64,000 nt of DNA, taken from NCBI RefSeq assembly GCF_020151015.1, contig NZ_CP083746.1, forward strand, positions 2,385,001 through 2,449,000. The letters are read 5' to 3'. The position numbers and the translations under genes were made by a program. The notes beneath the pieces were generated by a model. That model did not search any database. It worked only from the letters and a program-made list of their open reading frames with translations, and was not told the origin of the DNA. The stretch comes from Pseudomonas sp. p1(2021b). Lineage in GTDB: Bacteria; Pseudomonadota; Gammaproteobacteria; Pseudomonadales; Pseudomonadaceae. Positions 26,368-36,414 of this stretch are shown here, piece after piece. Numbering within the stretch: position 1 is the stretch's first letter; each line of letters opens with the position of its first letter.

Positions 26368-27926
26368 CCGACCCTACGGCCTGGCTGGGCCTTGCCACGC
26401 TGATCGTGCTCGAACTGGTACTGGGTATCGACAACCTGGTCTTCATCGCCATCCTTGCCGACAAGCTGCCGCCGCACCAGCGCGACCGTGCACGGGTCAT
26501 TGGCCTGAGCCTAGCGCTGATCATGCGCCTGGGCCTGCTGGCCAGCATCTCCTGGATGGTCACCCTGACCGCGCCGTTGTTCGAAGTGTTCGGCAAGAGC
26601 TTCTCGGGCCGAGACCTGATCATGCTGTTCGGCGGTGTGTTCCTGCTGTTCAAGGCCACCATGGAATTGCATGAGCGTCTCGAAGGGCACGTTGCGCACA
26701 CCGGCGGCGTGACCCGCCATGCAGCGTTCTGGCCCATCGTCGCGCAGATCGTGGTGCTGGATGCGGTGTTCTCCCTGGATGCGGTGATCACGGCCGTGGG
26801 CATGGTCGAACAGTTGTCGGTGATGATGATCGCCGTGGTCTTCTCCATCGGTATCATGATCGTCGCCAGCAAGCCACTGACGCGCTTCGTCAACGCCCAT
26901 CCCACGGTGATCATGCTGTGCCTGGGCTTCTTGATGATGATCGGCTTCAGCCTGACCGCCGAGGGCCTGGGCTTCCATATCCCCAAGGGTTACCTGTACG
27001 CGGCCATCGGCTTCTCATTGCTGATCGAGCTGTTCAACCAGCTGGCCCGGGCCCGTCGCAAACGCAGCCTGCAGCAGCATCGACCGCTGCGTGAGCGTAC
27101 CGCCCATGCCGTGCTGCGCCTGATGGGGGGGCGCGCCGTGGCGGCCGATGAGGTGGGTGAGGAAATTGCCGACCTGGTCGAAGGCAGCGATGACCAGGTG
27201 GTCTTCGACCGACGTGAGCGGGTGATGATCAGCGGTGTGCTGAACCTGGCCGAACGGCCGATTCGCACGGTGATGACCGTGCGCGCCGAGGTCGACGCCA
27301 TCGACCTGGCGCAACCGGCCGAGGCCATTGCCCAGGCCTTGGCGAACTCGCCCTATTCGCGCCTGCCGCTGATCCGCGACGGCCGGATCGAAGAGCCGCT
27401 GGGCTTCGTGCACAAGAAGGAATTGCTCAAGGAGCTGTTATCCGGCGGCCAACCGGAGCTCGAGCGCCTGGCTCGGGCTCCGTTGAACCTGCTGGAAAGC
27501 TTCAGCATCCTCAATGCCCTGGAGCAGATGCGTGCCCAGTCGACCCACATTGCCTTCGTGGTCAATGAGTTCGGCGACTTCACCGGTGTGCTGACCATGA
27601 CCGATATCCTCGAGTCGATCGCCGGTGAACTGCCGGATGCCAGCGAAGTCGCCGGCCCTGGAGTCGTCGAGGAAGAAGGCGGTTTTGTGGTCAGCGGTGC
27701 CTTGAACCTGAGCCAGGTCCAGGCACGCACCGGTTTCGGCGCGCGCCCTACCGAGGACTACCAGACCCTCGCGGGCCTGGTGATGAGCCTGCTCGATCGC
27801 CTGCCGGTGATCGGTGACCGCCTGGTATGCGACGGCTGGACCCTGACCGTGGTGGCGGTCGAGGAGCGCCGGGTTCGCCAGGTGCGCCTTACACCGAGCG
27901 GCGACGTTGGCGCAGCAGGTGCTTGA
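26355..27926 (+). CDS. TerC-family membrane protein with CBS and CorC/HlyC domains
   Basis: A 523-residue protein of the YegH/YoaE type. The TerC part (roughly residues 1-230) has [36 protein letters not shown] and a second [16 protein letters not shown] acidic motif, typical metal-transport signatures. A CBS pair follows ([36 protein letters not shown]) and then a CorC/HlyC-like domain. Likely function is metal (possibly manganese) efflux or homeostasis. The start at ATG 26355 lies inside the end of a proline-rich small frame. Its 3' end overlaps rarD convergently by 38 bases. Confidence 0.9.
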   Translation: MEWLADPTAWLGLATLIVLELVLGIDNLVFIAILADKLPPHQRDRARVIGLSLALIMRLGLLASISWMVTLTAPLFEVFGKSFSGRDLIMLFGGVFLLFKATMELHERLEGHVAHTGGVTRHAAFWPIVAQIVVLDAVFSLDAVITAVGMVEQLSVMMIAVVFSIGIMIVASKPLTRFVNAHPTVIMLCLGFLMMIGFSLTAEGLGFHIPKGYLYAAIGFSLLIELFNQLARARRKRSLQQHRPLRERTAHAVLRLMGGRAVAADEVGEEIADLVEGSDDQVVFDRRERVMISGVLNLAERPIRTVMTVRAEVDAIDLAQPAEAIAQALANSPYSRLPLIRDGRIEEPLGFVHKKELLKELLSGGQPELERLARAPLNLLESFSILNALEQMRAQSTHIAFVVNEFGDFTGVLTMTDILESIAGELPDASEVAGPGVVEEEGGFVVSGALNLSQVQARTGFGARPTEDYQTLAGLVMSLLDRLPVIGDRLVCDGWTLTVVAVEERRVRQVRLTPSGDVGAAGA

Positions 27927-28776
27927 TCCCTTCAAGCACAAGCACCAGTACCGCGACCCAGATCGGCAGGTAGGTCAGCCACTGGTCGGGGCCGATGGTC
28001 TCGCCCAGGAGCAAGGCGACGCCGACCAGCAGCACCGGTTCGACGTAGCTGAGCAGGCCGAACAGGCTGAAGGGCAGCAGCCGGCTGGCCAGCACGTAGG
28101 CGATCAGGGCCGAGGCACTGATCGCCCCGAGCAACGGGATCAACCCATACAGCGCCGGGTGTTCGGCAAGGTCGGCGGCGGTCAGCGGGTTCTGCAGCAC
28201 GAAATACAGCGCCCAGGGCAACAGCAGGCACATGTCGCACCACAGCCCGCCCAGGTGGTCGGTGCCGCAGCGGCGACGCAGGACGAAATAGACCGGGTAG
28301 CCAAGGGTCACCACCAGGGTTTCCCAGGCGAAGCTGCCGTTCTGGTACAGCTCATGGCCCACGCCGAGAACAGCGCAGGCCACCGCAACCTTTTGCAGGC
28401 GCGACAACCGCTCGCCATACACCAGGCGCCCGGTGAGCACCATGGCCAGTGGCAGCAGGAAATAGCCCATGGACACTTCCAGGCTGCGCCCATGCAACGG
28501 CGCCCAGAGGAACAGCCACAGTTGCACGCCCATCAGCCATGAGGTGCCGACCATGCCCAGCAGCAAGACAGGTGCCTGGCGCACCCGTGCCAACAGGCCG
28601 CCGACCAGCTTCCAGTCCTTGGTGGCCAGCATGAACAAGGTGAGGCAGGGCAGCGTCAGCAGGGTGCGCCAGCCAAAGATCTCCTCGCCATCCAAGGGCG
28701 TCATCAGGGAGGTGTAGAAGTACATCACGGCGAACAGACAGGACGCCACGACCGACGAGAGAATGCCTTTTGACAC
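27889..28776 (-). CDS. rarD: RarD/EamA-family transporter
   Basis: A 295-residue protein with about ten hydrophobic helices, starting [20 protein letters not shown]. Family features include [43 protein letters not shown] and [18 protein letters not shown]. RarD belongs to the EamA drug/metabolite superfamily; the substrate is uncertain. It is convergent with the TerC-type gene, overlapping by 38 bases, and lies 32 bases downstream of the EAL gene stop on the same strand. Confidence 0.88.
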   Translation of the reverse strand: MSKGILSSVVASCLFAVMYFYTSLMTPLDGEEIFGWRTLLTLPCLTLFMLATKDWKLVGGLLARVRQAPVLLLGMVGTSWLMGVQLWLFLWAPLHGRSLEVSMGYFLLPLAMVLTGRLVYGERLSRLQKVAVACAVLGVGHELYQNGSFAWETLVVTLGYPVYFVLRRRCGTDHLGGLWCDMCLLLPWALYFVLQNPLTAADLAEHPALYGLIPLLGAISASALIAYVLASRLLPFSLFGLLSYVEPVLLVGVALLLGETIGPDQWLTYLPIWVAVLVLVLEGIKHLLRQRRRSV

Positions 28777-28808
28777 GAATGCCTCGGTTTACGAAGTTGA
28801 ACAGGTGA

Positions 28809-30398
28809 TCAGTTCGGCATGATCTCAGGGCGTACGTCGTGGGGCAACCGCGTGCTGCCCGGACGGGCGGCCAGGGCTTGGAGAAAGTCGCCAACAGGCA
28901 TCGGCCGGCCGAACAGGTAGCCTTGCTGGAAGTCCACCTGGTGACGTGCCAGGTAATCACGCTGGACCTCGGTTTCCACACCCTCGGCAACGATCCCCAG
29001 CCCTAGCTTGCCCGACAGCTCGATGATGGTATCGAGAATATGCTGGGAAAGTGCGTCGCCACCGATCATCGCGACGAAGCTCTGGTCGATCTTCAGGTAG
29101 TCGACCTTGAACTGGCGCAGGTAGTTGAGGCTCGACTGGCCGGTCCCGAAGTCGTCCAGGGCGATCATCACGCCCATTTCATGCAATTTTTCGAACAGCT
29201 CCAGGGTGATCGGCGTGGCCTCGATCAGCTTGCGCTCGGTCAGCTCCAGGGTCAGCACCACGCGCCCTGGCGGGAAATGCTGGAGGAAGGTACGGCAATC
29301 ATCCAGCAGGCCCAGGTCGCGGCAGTGGTCGGCGGTGATATTGATACCGATGTGGAAACCATCCTCGAGCAGCGCGGCATAGGGGGCCAGCCCTTGGGCG
29401 GTATGCAGCATCAGGGCGCGGGTCATGGGGACGATCTGGCCGCTGTGCTCGGCATAGGGAATGAACAGGTCCGGGCGCACCAGGCCTTCGCGCGGATGGT
29501 TCCAGCGCATCAACACTTCGACACCGGCCCAGCGGTAATCGTCCTTGCGCACCACGGGCTGGAAATAAGGCAGGAACTCGTCGGCTTCCAGCGCGCGCTG
29601 CAGCTCGGCGCGCGGCGACAGGGCGCGGCGGACCTGCCAGTGACAGACCATGCCTGCCAGCCCCCCCAGGACCACCAGCAAGCTGAGCAGGGCCGGGTAG
29701 TGCTCGGCCATGAACTGGCTGTGCTTGCCCGGTGCATAGCCCCCATGAACGCTGAAAGGGTAGCGGGTCGAGGATTGAACCACCGCGGCGATGGCGGCCT
29801 GCGGCGGCGCGCCGGTATGGACCACGCCTTCCTTGCCTATCCAATTGTTACCGACCTGAAGTTGCAGTTCTTCCTCCGGGCCGATCAGCTTCAGGGCGGC
29901 GACCAGGTGGTCGCTGTCGACCACGGTGATGGCGCCACCGTCGCCTTTGCTGAGGCGGTAGGCCAGCAAGGAATGGCCCGGGGTGACCGCATTGCCCTTC
30001 ATCAACCACAGGCGCCCCTCGGTGTAGTCGCGAGGGTCCACCGGTTCGTCGAAATTGCCGAACAACGAAGAGCAGTAGAGGGTATGGTGCTGGAACAGGT
30101 TGGTAGAGCGTACGAAGGCGTTGCGGGTGACCTGCCCGCGCAAGGCCACGTCGATCTCGTTGCAAGGACGGCCCACCAGGGGCAACAGTTCCGTGGCGGC
30201 ACCAGAGAGGTTGTCGAGAATATGCTCGACATGTTTGACCACTTGTCGGGTTGTGCTCTGGCTGCTGTTGTGCAGTTCGCGCTGGGCCTGCCATTGCATG
30301 ACCCCCAGGCCACAGAGCAGCGGCAGGGCCCCTATGCCCCAAGGGAGAAGGGAGCGCCAGCTCCAGCGGGCGCGTTTGACCGATAAAGGCATGCTCAT
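28809..30398 (-). CDS. CSS-motif EAL-domain cyclic-di-GMP phosphodiesterase
   Basis: A 529-residue inner-membrane enzyme. A first membrane helix (LLPWGIGALPLLCGLGVMQW) precedes a periplasmic CSS domain with GRPCNE and YCSSLFG, then a second helix near LLSLLVVLGGLAGMVC. The cytosolic EAL domain has EVLMRW (variant of EAL), INITADHC, LELTERK, DDFGTG, LKIDQSF and AEGVE, so the catalytic residues look complete. CSS-EAL enzymes degrade c-di-GMP and respond to periplasmic thiol oxidation through the two cysteines. A second CSS protein without EAL lies 1.4 kb away beyond hpd. Confidence 0.9.
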   Translation of the reverse strand: MSMPLSVKRARWSWRSLLPWGIGALPLLCGLGVMQWQAQRELHNSSQSTTRQVVKHVEHILDNLSGAATELLPLVGRPCNEIDVALRGQVTRNAFVRSTNLFQHHTLYCSSLFGNFDEPVDPRDYTEGRLWLMKGNAVTPGHSLLAYRLSKGDGGAITVVDSDHLVAALKLIGPEEELQLQVGNNWIGKEGVVHTGAPPQAAIAAVVQSSTRYPFSVHGGYAPGKHSQFMAEHYPALLSLLVVLGGLAGMVCHWQVRRALSPRAELQRALEADEFLPYFQPVVRKDDYRWAGVEVLMRWNHPREGLVRPDLFIPYAEHSGQIVPMTRALMLHTAQGLAPYAALLEDGFHIGINITADHCRDLGLLDDCRTFLQHFPPGRVVLTLELTERKLIEATPITLELFEKLHEMGVMIALDDFGTGQSSLNYLRQFKVDYLKIDQSFVAMIGGDALSQHILDTIIELSGKLGLGIVAEGVETEVQRDYLARHQVDFQQGYLFGRPMPVGDFLQALAARPGSTRLPHDVRPEIMPN

Positions 30399-30697
30399 CC
30401 AATCTGTTTGAAACCAATTCGCAGAGGATAGCCGTTTGTCGGATCAAGCGGTGAACTAAAGCGCGACAAATGATTTTACGCCCTGTAGAATCGGTTTACG
30501 AATACAAGAATAAGGTTCTCCGCGCCCCGGGGAATCAAGCCCGCCGAGAATGGGTCCATATGACATACCATGGGTTCAAGCTGATCATTGGTGACTTCCT
30601 TGCCCGCAGCGTGCGCGGCATCCCGTGCTCGCCACCACGCCTGTCCGACATCCAAAGCACCTGACACCATTTTTCGCTTGCTGATGAGGACACACAC
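30399..30697. other. 299-bp region upstream of hpd
   Basis: No supported gene is seen. A 64-codon frame at 30470-30664 lacks a credible ribosome site and family similarity. The stretch must hold the hpd promoter (AT-rich around 30470-30520), but I see no operator that can be named. Confidence 0.4.
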
Positions 30698-31774
30698 ATG
30701 GCTGATATCTTCGACAACCCGATGGGCCTGATGGGCTTCGAGTTCATTGAATTCGCATCGCCAACCCCTGGCGTGCTGGAGCCTGTATTCCAGATGCTCG
30801 GCTTCACCAAGGTGGCCACCCACCGTTCCAAGGATGTGCACCTGTATCGCCAGGGCGGCATCAACCTGATCCTGAACAACGAGCCCAAGAGCGTCGCCTC
30901 GTACTTCGCCGCCGAGCATGGCCCGTCGGTATGCGGCATGGCGTTCCGCGTACGCAATGCCCATGAAGCCTATGCCCGTGCCCTGGAGCTGGGCGCCCAG
31001 CCGGTGGAAATCGAAACCGGCCCGATGGAACTGCGCCTGCCGGCAATCAAGGGCATCGGTGGCGCGCCGCTGTACCTGATCGACCGCTACGAGGAAGGCA
31101 GTTCGATCTATGACATCGACTTCAAGTTCATCGAAGGTGTGGACCGTAATCCTGTCGGCGCCGGCCTCAAGATCATCGACCACCTGACCCACAACGTCTA
31201 CCGTGGCCGCATGTCCTACTGGGCGGGCTTCTACGAGAAGCTGTTCAATTTCCGCGAGATCCGCTACTTCGATATCAAGGGCGAATACACCGGCCTGACT
31301 TCCCGCGCCATGACTGCGCCGGACGGCATGATCCGCATCCCGCTCAATGAAGAATCCTCCAAGGGCTCGGGGCAAATCGAAGAGTTCCTGATGCAGTTCA
31401 ACGGTGAAGGTATCCAGCACGTGGCCTTCCTCACCGACGACCTGCTCAAGACCTGGGACGCCCTGAAGGGCTACGGCATGCGCTTCATGACCGCGCCGCC
31501 GCAGACCTACTACGAAATGCTCGAGGAGCGCCTGCCAGGCCACGGTGAGCCGGTGGACCAGCTGCAATCGCGCGGCATCCTGCTCGACGGTGCCTCCGAA
31601 GCCGGCGACAAACGCCTGCTGCTGCAGATCTTCTCGGAGACCCTGCTGGGCCCTGTGTTCTTCGAGTTCATCCAGCGCAAGGGCGACGATGGCTTCGGCG
31701 AAGGCAACTTCAAGGCCCTGTTCGAATCCATCGAGCGTGACCAGGTTCGTCGTGGCGTGCTGAACGTCGAGTAA
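30698..31774 (+). CDS. hpd: 4-Hydroxyphenylpyruvate dioxygenase
   Basis: A 358-residue non-haem iron dioxygenase that converts 4-hydroxyphenylpyruvate to homogentisate in tyrosine breakdown. The iron ligands are His162 ([12 protein letters not shown]), His241 ([11 protein letters not shown]) and Glu323 ([19 protein letters not shown]), all present. The length equals the usual bacterial enzyme. It is a lone plus-strand gene between two minus-strand CSS proteins; the other tyrosine-pathway genes are not in the window. GATGAGGA precedes the ATG. A hairpin just after the stop probably ends the transcript. Confidence 0.96.
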   Translation: MADIFDNPMGLMGFEFIEFASPTPGVLEPVFQMLGFTKVATHRSKDVHLYRQGGINLILNNEPKSVASYFAAEHGPSVCGMAFRVRNAHEAYARALELGAQPVEIETGPMELRLPAIKGIGGAPLYLIDRYEEGSSIYDIDFKFIEGVDRNPVGAGLKIIDHLTHNVYRGRMSYWAGFYEKLFNFREIRYFDIKGEYTGLTSRAMTAPDGMIRIPLNEESSKGSGQIEEFLMQFNGEGIQHVAFLTDDLLKTWDALKGYGMRFMTAPPQTYYEMLEERLPGHGEPVDQLQSRGILLDGASEAGDKRLLLQIFSETLLGPVFFEFIQRKGDDGFGEGNFKALFESIERDQVRRGVLNVE

Positions 31775-31780
31775 TCGCAA

Positions 31781-31819
31781 CGGCAGGCCGCCTCAACGTC
31801 TGGGAGAGGTGGCCTGCCG
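31781..31819 (+). terminator. Hairpin after hpd
   Basis: CGGCAGGCC (31781-31789) pairs with GGCCTGCCG (31811-31819), with further CCTC/GAGG pairing, followed by GCCTTT. It starts 6 bases after the hpd stop and overlaps the 3' end of the convergent CSS gene. The T-run is short. Confidence 0.5.
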
Positions 31820-32599
31820 GCCTTTGTTGCGCGCTCTGAATATCACCCAATAGGTAATCGCTCCGGTCAGCAGCCCTACCAGCGCCAGGGAAGGGAGTAT
31901 CTGCAACATCGACTGGCGTATCTCGCTTGCCGTGAAGCCCTCCGGGTACCCGCCTCTTACCGTATATCCGTGCTTGCTCGAGGTCGCACTGCGGAAGAAC
32001 TCCGATTGCGAAGGCTCTTGCGGGTCACGGCTGTCTCCCATCTCCCAGATGTATTTCTTGCCGAACTCCAGCACCAGCACCATGCCATCCTGGAAGCCGC
32101 GCAGCTCGTTGCGTAGCTCGATGCCATAGGCGGTTGCGATCACGCCTGGGTTGGCATAGGCAAGACGCAATTCGACGACGACGCCGTTGGGCGTGATGGG
32201 CGAATCGAAATTCAGCTGTACCAGCGCACGTGGGCTGTAGAACGTCGGGCTGTCGGTGATGGTGGTCTCGATACTGCTGCAATACGACTGGCCGTTCCTG
32301 GTGAGGATGAGCGAGCGGATCCGTGGGTCCCCAGCGGCCAGCACTTCCAGCGGCTGCGCGGCTTCGCTACAGGGTTGGCCCGCCAGGGGCAGCGCGTTGG
32401 AGGCGGCGCTTTGCAGGTTGTCCAGAACCCTGTCGATGGCAAAGATGGCCTCCTGGACCGATACCTGGGCATTTTCCTCAAGCTTGCGTTCCAGCTGGTA
32501 GATCATGACCAGCAGGCCCGATGCCATTGGGACCAGGCTGATGGTCAAGATAAGCAACATCTCCAGTAGGCTGCGCCCTGCATGGGTGAATTTCGACAT
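31793..32599 (-). CDS. Stand-alone CSS-motif periplasmic sensor protein without an EAL domain
   Basis: A 268-residue protein made only of the CSS module: a first membrane helix (LLEMLLILTISLVPMASGLLVM), a periplasmic domain with GQPCSEA and SYCSSIETT, and a second helix (ILPSLALVGLLTGAITYWVIF) followed by 14 residues and a stop. Relatives such as the gene at 28809-30398 continue into an EAL phosphodiesterase; here nothing follows because hpd is reached 19 bases on. The start is MSKFTHAG at 32599. It could be a truncated gene kept as a redox sensor that partners other CSS-EAL enzymes, or a remnant. The clean open frame favours a kept protein. Confidence 0.75.
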   Translation of the reverse strand: MSKFTHAGRSLLEMLLILTISLVPMASGLLVMIYQLERKLEENAQVSVQEAIFAIDRVLDNLQSAASNALPLAGQPCSEAAQPLEVLAAGDPRIRSLILTRNGQSYCSSIETTITDSPTFYSPRALVQLNFDSPITPNGVVVELRLAYANPGVIATAYGIELRNELRGFQDGMVLVLEFGKKYIWEMGDSRDPQEPSQSEFFRSATSSKHGYTVRGGYPEGFTASEIRQSMLQILPSLALVGLLTGAITYWVIFRARNKGRQATSPRR

Positions 32600-32728
32600 G
32601 ATCGCAGCCCCTCCTGGCAGCTTGTCCGACAGTGGACAGGTTGCAGGCGAGGTTACTTGGGCCTGAGGCGGTTGGACTGTAGCCGCTATCTGCGAATGTT
32701 GCGGATTATCGGGCAATCGCCCGTGGGA

Positions 32729-33418
32729 TCATGCGGGTTTCTTCAGGCGCGCCAGTACGTGCTCGGCCACCAAGGCGCTGGAAGCCGGGTTCTGCCCGGT
32801 GATCAGCCGGTCGTCACTGACCACGAAGCCGGCCCACGGGTCGTCATGCTTGCTGTACTTGCCGCCGCGGGCCACCAGCTCGTTTTCCGTGAGGTAGGGC
32901 ACCACATTGTCGAGCTCTGCAAGTTTTTCCTCGGTGTTGGAAAAGCCGGTCACCTGGCGCCCTCTGACCAGCAGGCTGTTATCGCTGAGCTTGATGTTCA
33001 GCAGGCCGACGGCGCCATGGCATACCGCTGCCACCACGCCGCCGGCTTCATAGATGGCACGAGCCAGCGCCTGCAGGCTGGTGTTCTCCGGGAAGTCCCA
33101 GATCACGCCATGGCCGCCGGTATAGTAGATCGCGCAGTAGTCCTCGGCCTTGACCTGGCCTGGCCCCAGGGTGGTGCCGAGGCGGTTCATGAAGGCCTTG
33201 TCGTCGTACCATTGCCAGTCGAGCTCAGGTGCCATCTGCAGGCTGTGGGGGTCGATCGGCACATAGCCGCCGGCAGGGCTGACATAATCGACGGCATAGC
33301 CGGCCTTCTGCACCTTGTCGACGAAGTGGACTGCTTCGCCCAGCCACAAGCCGGTGGCGCGCTTTAGCGTCGGGTATTTTGCCGTGTTGGTCAGCACCAC
33401 CAGGATCTTCTTGCTCAT
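32729..33418 (-). CDS. DJ-1/PfpI family protein (type 1 glutamine amidotransferase-like)
   Basis: A 229-residue protein of the Hsp31/YhbO-like branch. It opens MSKKILVVLTNTAKYP, has IYYTGGHGVIWDFPE and the nucleophile elbow with cysteine in AVCHGAVGLL. Such proteins act as chaperones or as glyoxalase/deglycase-like enzymes. The start is ATG at 33418; the earlier Met adds five unrelated residues. It stands alone between the CSS gene and the hybrid kinase gene, about 130 bases from each. Confidence 0.85.
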   Translation of the reverse strand: MSKKILVVLTNTAKYPTLKRATGLWLGEAVHFVDKVQKAGYAVDYVSPAGGYVPIDPHSLQMAPELDWQWYDDKAFMNRLGTTLGPGQVKAEDYCAIYYTGGHGVIWDFPENTSLQALARAIYEAGGVVAAVCHGAVGLLNIKLSDNSLLVRGRQVTGFSNTEEKLAELDNVVPYLTENELVARGGKYSKHDDPWAGFVVSDDRLITGQNPASSALVAEHVLARLKKPA

Positions 33419-33548
33419 GACCGCGCTCCACATGCCTGGAAAAGGCCCGGATTCCCCGGGGCAGAGGAAAACCTAATGAGCATAGCCGCCCATGGGCGGA
33501 AAGCCATACGTGGGCGCGTCGGTGGTTCGGCAGGCGTGTGCAGCAGGT

Positions 33549-35204
33549 TCAGCCGCAGGTCTGCTTGTCCAGCATCTGCGTGACACGGGCCTGTAGTTGG
33601 CTCAGTTCGAAAGGCTTGCTGATCAACTGCATGCCTGGGGCGAGGAAGTCGTCCTGTACCATGGCCGTCTCGGCATAGCCCGTAATGAACAGCACCTGCA
33701 GGTTGTTCCGCAAGGTGCGTGCAACCTCCGCCAGTTGTCGACCGTTCATGCCGGGAAGCCCCACATCGCTGATCATCAGAGCAAGCGGCTGGGGCGATTG
33801 CAACAGCTGGAGGGCTTCTTTGGCATTGCAGGCCGCATGGCAAGGGAACCCTTCCTCGCGCAGCGATTGACAAAGCAACTGGCGCACGTGCGGGTCGTCT
33901 TCGACCACCAGGATTTCCCGGCAGACGCTGACGCTGGCAAGGGGCGGTGGTTCGCTTAGCGGGCGTGCCTGGCCGATGTAGCGCGGCAAGTACAGGTCGA
34001 CGCGGGTACCCTGGCCGATCTGGCTGTGCAACTGCACATGGCCGTTCGATTGCTTGCTGAAGCCATAGACCATCGAAAGCCCAAGGCCAACCCCCTGGCC
34101 GACCGGCTTGGTGCTGAAGAACGGCTCGAAGGCATGCTCGAGGGTGCTTTGCGACATACCCTGGCCGGTATCGCTGATACTCAGGCACAAATAGTCGCCA
34201 CTGGGCAGCGCGCCGTCACCGGTGGATGCGCTGTCGATGCGTTGGTTGCTCGCCTCGATATCCAATCGGCCGCCCCAGGGCATGGCTTCGCAGGCATTGA
34301 GCAACAAGTTGCTCACGGCTTCCTTGAGCTGCTTTTCATCCGCCTCCACCCGCCACAGGTCGGTTGGCAGGGTGACTTGCAAGGTGATGGAAACATCCAG
34401 GCTGGCCCGGAGATCATCGGGATGCAGCAGGTTGTGCAGGTCGACGACCTGGCTCTGCAGGGACTGGCGGGAAGAAAACGCCAGCAGGCGATGGGTCAGG
34501 CGTGCCGCCCGGATCACAGCTTCCTTGCCCATGCGCAGGATGCCATCGAGCTGCTCGCTCCGCCCTTGTTGCAAGCGCTTGTCGATCAGTTCGAAACTGC
34601 CGCCGATGCTGGTCAACAAGTTGTTGAAATCATGGGCGATGCCACCTGCCAGTTGCCCGATGGCCTCCATTTTCCGTAGTTGATGGCGTGCCTGCTCATC
34701 GGCTTGGTGTTGTTGCGCCTGGCGTTCCAGCTCGCGCATGTAATCACGGGAGCGGTATTGGCGGCGACGGCTGCGCAGGGCGACCTGGCTGAGGTGAAGC
34801 AACTGCGCGGCGTCCAGTGGCAAGGGCAGGGGCAGCAGGTGACCGAGTGTCGGTTCGGGTGGGCCGGTGGCGGGACCGGTCAGCAGGACAATAGGCAGGT
34901 CCGACCAGGCCGGCTGTTGGTCGATAAACGATTGCAGCACCGATTGCGGGCCCGGTAGCGTATTGGCGGCGGCGATGACCATGCCGACCCCTTCGGCCAG
35001 CCAGGTGCCAAGGCGCGCGGCATCGCTCGTGCACAGGCAGGCAAAGCCTGCGCCTGTCAGCAAGTGCGAGGCGTGAGCAGCGATCTGCGAAGGTGCCAGG
35101 ATCAGCACGCGTTCGTCCAAGGGTAACGCAGCGGCCAAGGCATCTCTCCTCTGCCAGCGGGCAACCGATACCCCCTGGACCGCGGGAGTGACACCTGGGT
35201 TCAA
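33549..35204 (-). CDS. Hybrid histidine kinase with C-terminal receiver
   Basis: A 551-residue cytosolic-looking protein without clear membrane helices. An N-terminal receiver-like domain (residues 30-140) lacks a convincing phospho-acceptor. The kinase core has AGGIAHDFNNLLTSIGG (phospho-His), NLLLNACEAMPWGG, SDTGQGM and GQGVGLGLSMVYGF. A true receiver follows with VVEDDPHVRQLL, SDVGLPGMNG and SKPF. The lack of an output domain means phosphotransfer to a separate protein is expected. The gene follows the TPR gene by 21 bases on the same strand, so both are probably co-expressed. Confidence 0.88.
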   Translation of the reverse strand: MNPGVTPAVQGVSVARWQRRDALAAALPLDERVLILAPSQIAAHASHLLTGAGFACLCTSDAARLGTWLAEGVGMVIAAANTLPGPQSVLQSFIDQQPAWSDLPIVLLTGPATGPPEPTLGHLLPLPLPLDAAQLLHLSQVALRSRRRQYRSRDYMRELERQAQQHQADEQARHQLRKMEAIGQLAGGIAHDFNNLLTSIGGSFELIDKRLQQGRSEQLDGILRMGKEAVIRAARLTHRLLAFSSRQSLQSQVVDLHNLLHPDDLRASLDVSITLQVTLPTDLWRVEADEKQLKEAVSNLLLNACEAMPWGGRLDIEASNQRIDSASTGDGALPSGDYLCLSISDTGQGMSQSTLEHAFEPFFSTKPVGQGVGLGLSMVYGFSKQSNGHVQLHSQIGQGTRVDLYLPRYIGQARPLSEPPPLASVSVCREILVVEDDPHVRQLLCQSLREEGFPCHAACNAKEALQLLQSPQPLALMISDVGLPGMNGRQLAEVARTLRNNLQVLFITGYAETAMVQDDFLAPGMQLISKPFELSQLQARVTQMLDKQTCG

Positions 35205-35225
35205 CCCCGGGGGTGTGCAGATCGT

Positions 35226-36281
35226 CTACAAGCCTTGCTGGAGCAGCGGATCGTCGGGGTTTTGCCGCTCCAGCTCGGCCAATAGCACCTGGACATTCTG
35301 CAATTGGCCGGTTTCCTTCCAATACTGGATCAACAACAACCGGGCCCGGCGATTGGCCGGCTCTCTAGCGAGCACGGTTTCCAGCTGTTTCTGGGCGGCT
35401 TCCACTTGGTCCAGGTCATGCAAGGTCACGGCCAGGACGTAGCGGTAGTCGGTGTTCTCCGGTTCCAGTTCGACGGCTCGGGAAAACGCCAGCAAGGCGT
35501 ACTCCTGTTGCTCGTGACGGACCAACCAGAGCCCCAGCTCATGCTGGAGGAAAGCCGAATCCGGGCGTAGCGCCAAGGCCTTGGCCAGCACTTGCCGAGA
35601 GGCATCATGCTGCCCCTGGCGTTCCAGCAGGCGCACCTGCATGGCCAGCGCGTCCAGCCCGTGCGGGGCGGTTCGCAGGCTGCGTTGCAAGGCCGCGCCG
35701 GCCTGTTCGTAAGCATCTTCATGCAGGTAGAGGCGCGCCAGGTGAACCTGCGCCTCGGCATCCTGTGGTTGCGCTTCCAAGGCCTGCTGATACTGCTCCA
35801 GGGCGTCCTGCAGCGGGCCGAAATACAAGCCTATCGCGTCGGGGTCCAGGCCCAGCAAGGCGTCCACCGCCGCGAAGCGAACGCTCTGCTCGTCGTCTTC
35901 CAGCAAAGGGCCCAGCACCAGGCTGCGTTGGGCGGGCGGCAGGAGGCGGCGAATACTGGCGATGGCCGCCCGGCGTACCAGCGGGTCGCCATGGTCCAGG
36001 TCCTGGCGAGCCAGCTTCAATGCCTGGGGCGATGGGTAGTGCGGCAGTTCAGCGTAGAGCGCGGCGCGGCGGATGGCCGGCAGGTCGTCGCGTTCTAGTT
36101 GCTGGTAGAGCACCCGCGCCGCGCCTGGCTCGCCGTTGTGCGCTTGGCGCAAGGCCTGGGCGTAGCTGTGTGGGTGTTGCACAGGTGTAGCGGGTTGGTC
36201 GCCGTGCCACAGGTAGCCGATACCGCCCGACACCAGGATCAGCAGCAGCAGGGCGACCAGGTAACGGTGATGGTTGGGCAT
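35226..36281 (-). CDS. Membrane-anchored TPR/HEAT-like protein
   Basis: A 351-residue protein. One membrane helix near the N-terminus (YLVALLLLILVSGGIGYLW) is followed by a HEAT-like middle (DPLVRRAAIASIRRLL, QSVRFAAVDALLGLD) and then about five TPR units (ALEQYQQALEAQPQDAEAQ, QAGAALQRSLRTAPHGLDAL and others). The part after the helix is probably periplasmic. This layout resembles the TPR-containing cytochrome-like proteins of Planctomycetes and Pseudomonas that lack the haem motif; no CxxCH is present here. The start is MPNHHRYL at 36281. The hybrid kinase follows after 21 bases. Confidence 0.75.
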   Translation of the reverse strand: MPNHHRYLVALLLLILVSGGIGYLWHGDQPATPVQHPHSYAQALRQAHNGEPGAARVLYQQLERDDLPAIRRAALYAELPHYPSPQALKLARQDLDHGDPLVRRAAIASIRRLLPPAQRSLVLGPLLEDDEQSVRFAAVDALLGLDPDAIGLYFGPLQDALEQYQQALEAQPQDAEAQVHLARLYLHEDAYEQAGAALQRSLRTAPHGLDALAMQVRLLERQGQHDASRQVLAKALALRPDSAFLQHELGLWLVRHEQQEYALLAFSRAVELEPENTDYRYVLAVTLHDLDQVEAAQKQLETVLAREPANRRARLLLIQYWKETGQLQNVQVLLAELERQNPDDPLLQQGL

Positions 36282-36414
36282 TGGGCGGTCCGTGACAGCG
36301 TGAAGGCAGAGCTTGGGACAGGTGGCCGGCAAATGCAACGGGCTGCCCGGCTATCAAGGTCTATGGCGCGGTCTGTTAAGATCGGCCTTTTTACCAAGGC
36401 GAGGGAGCCGACTC

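Noticed and set aside
30470..30664. Small ORF before hpd
   Set aside because: No ribosome-binding site, no recognisable composition or family; it occupies the expected promoter region.
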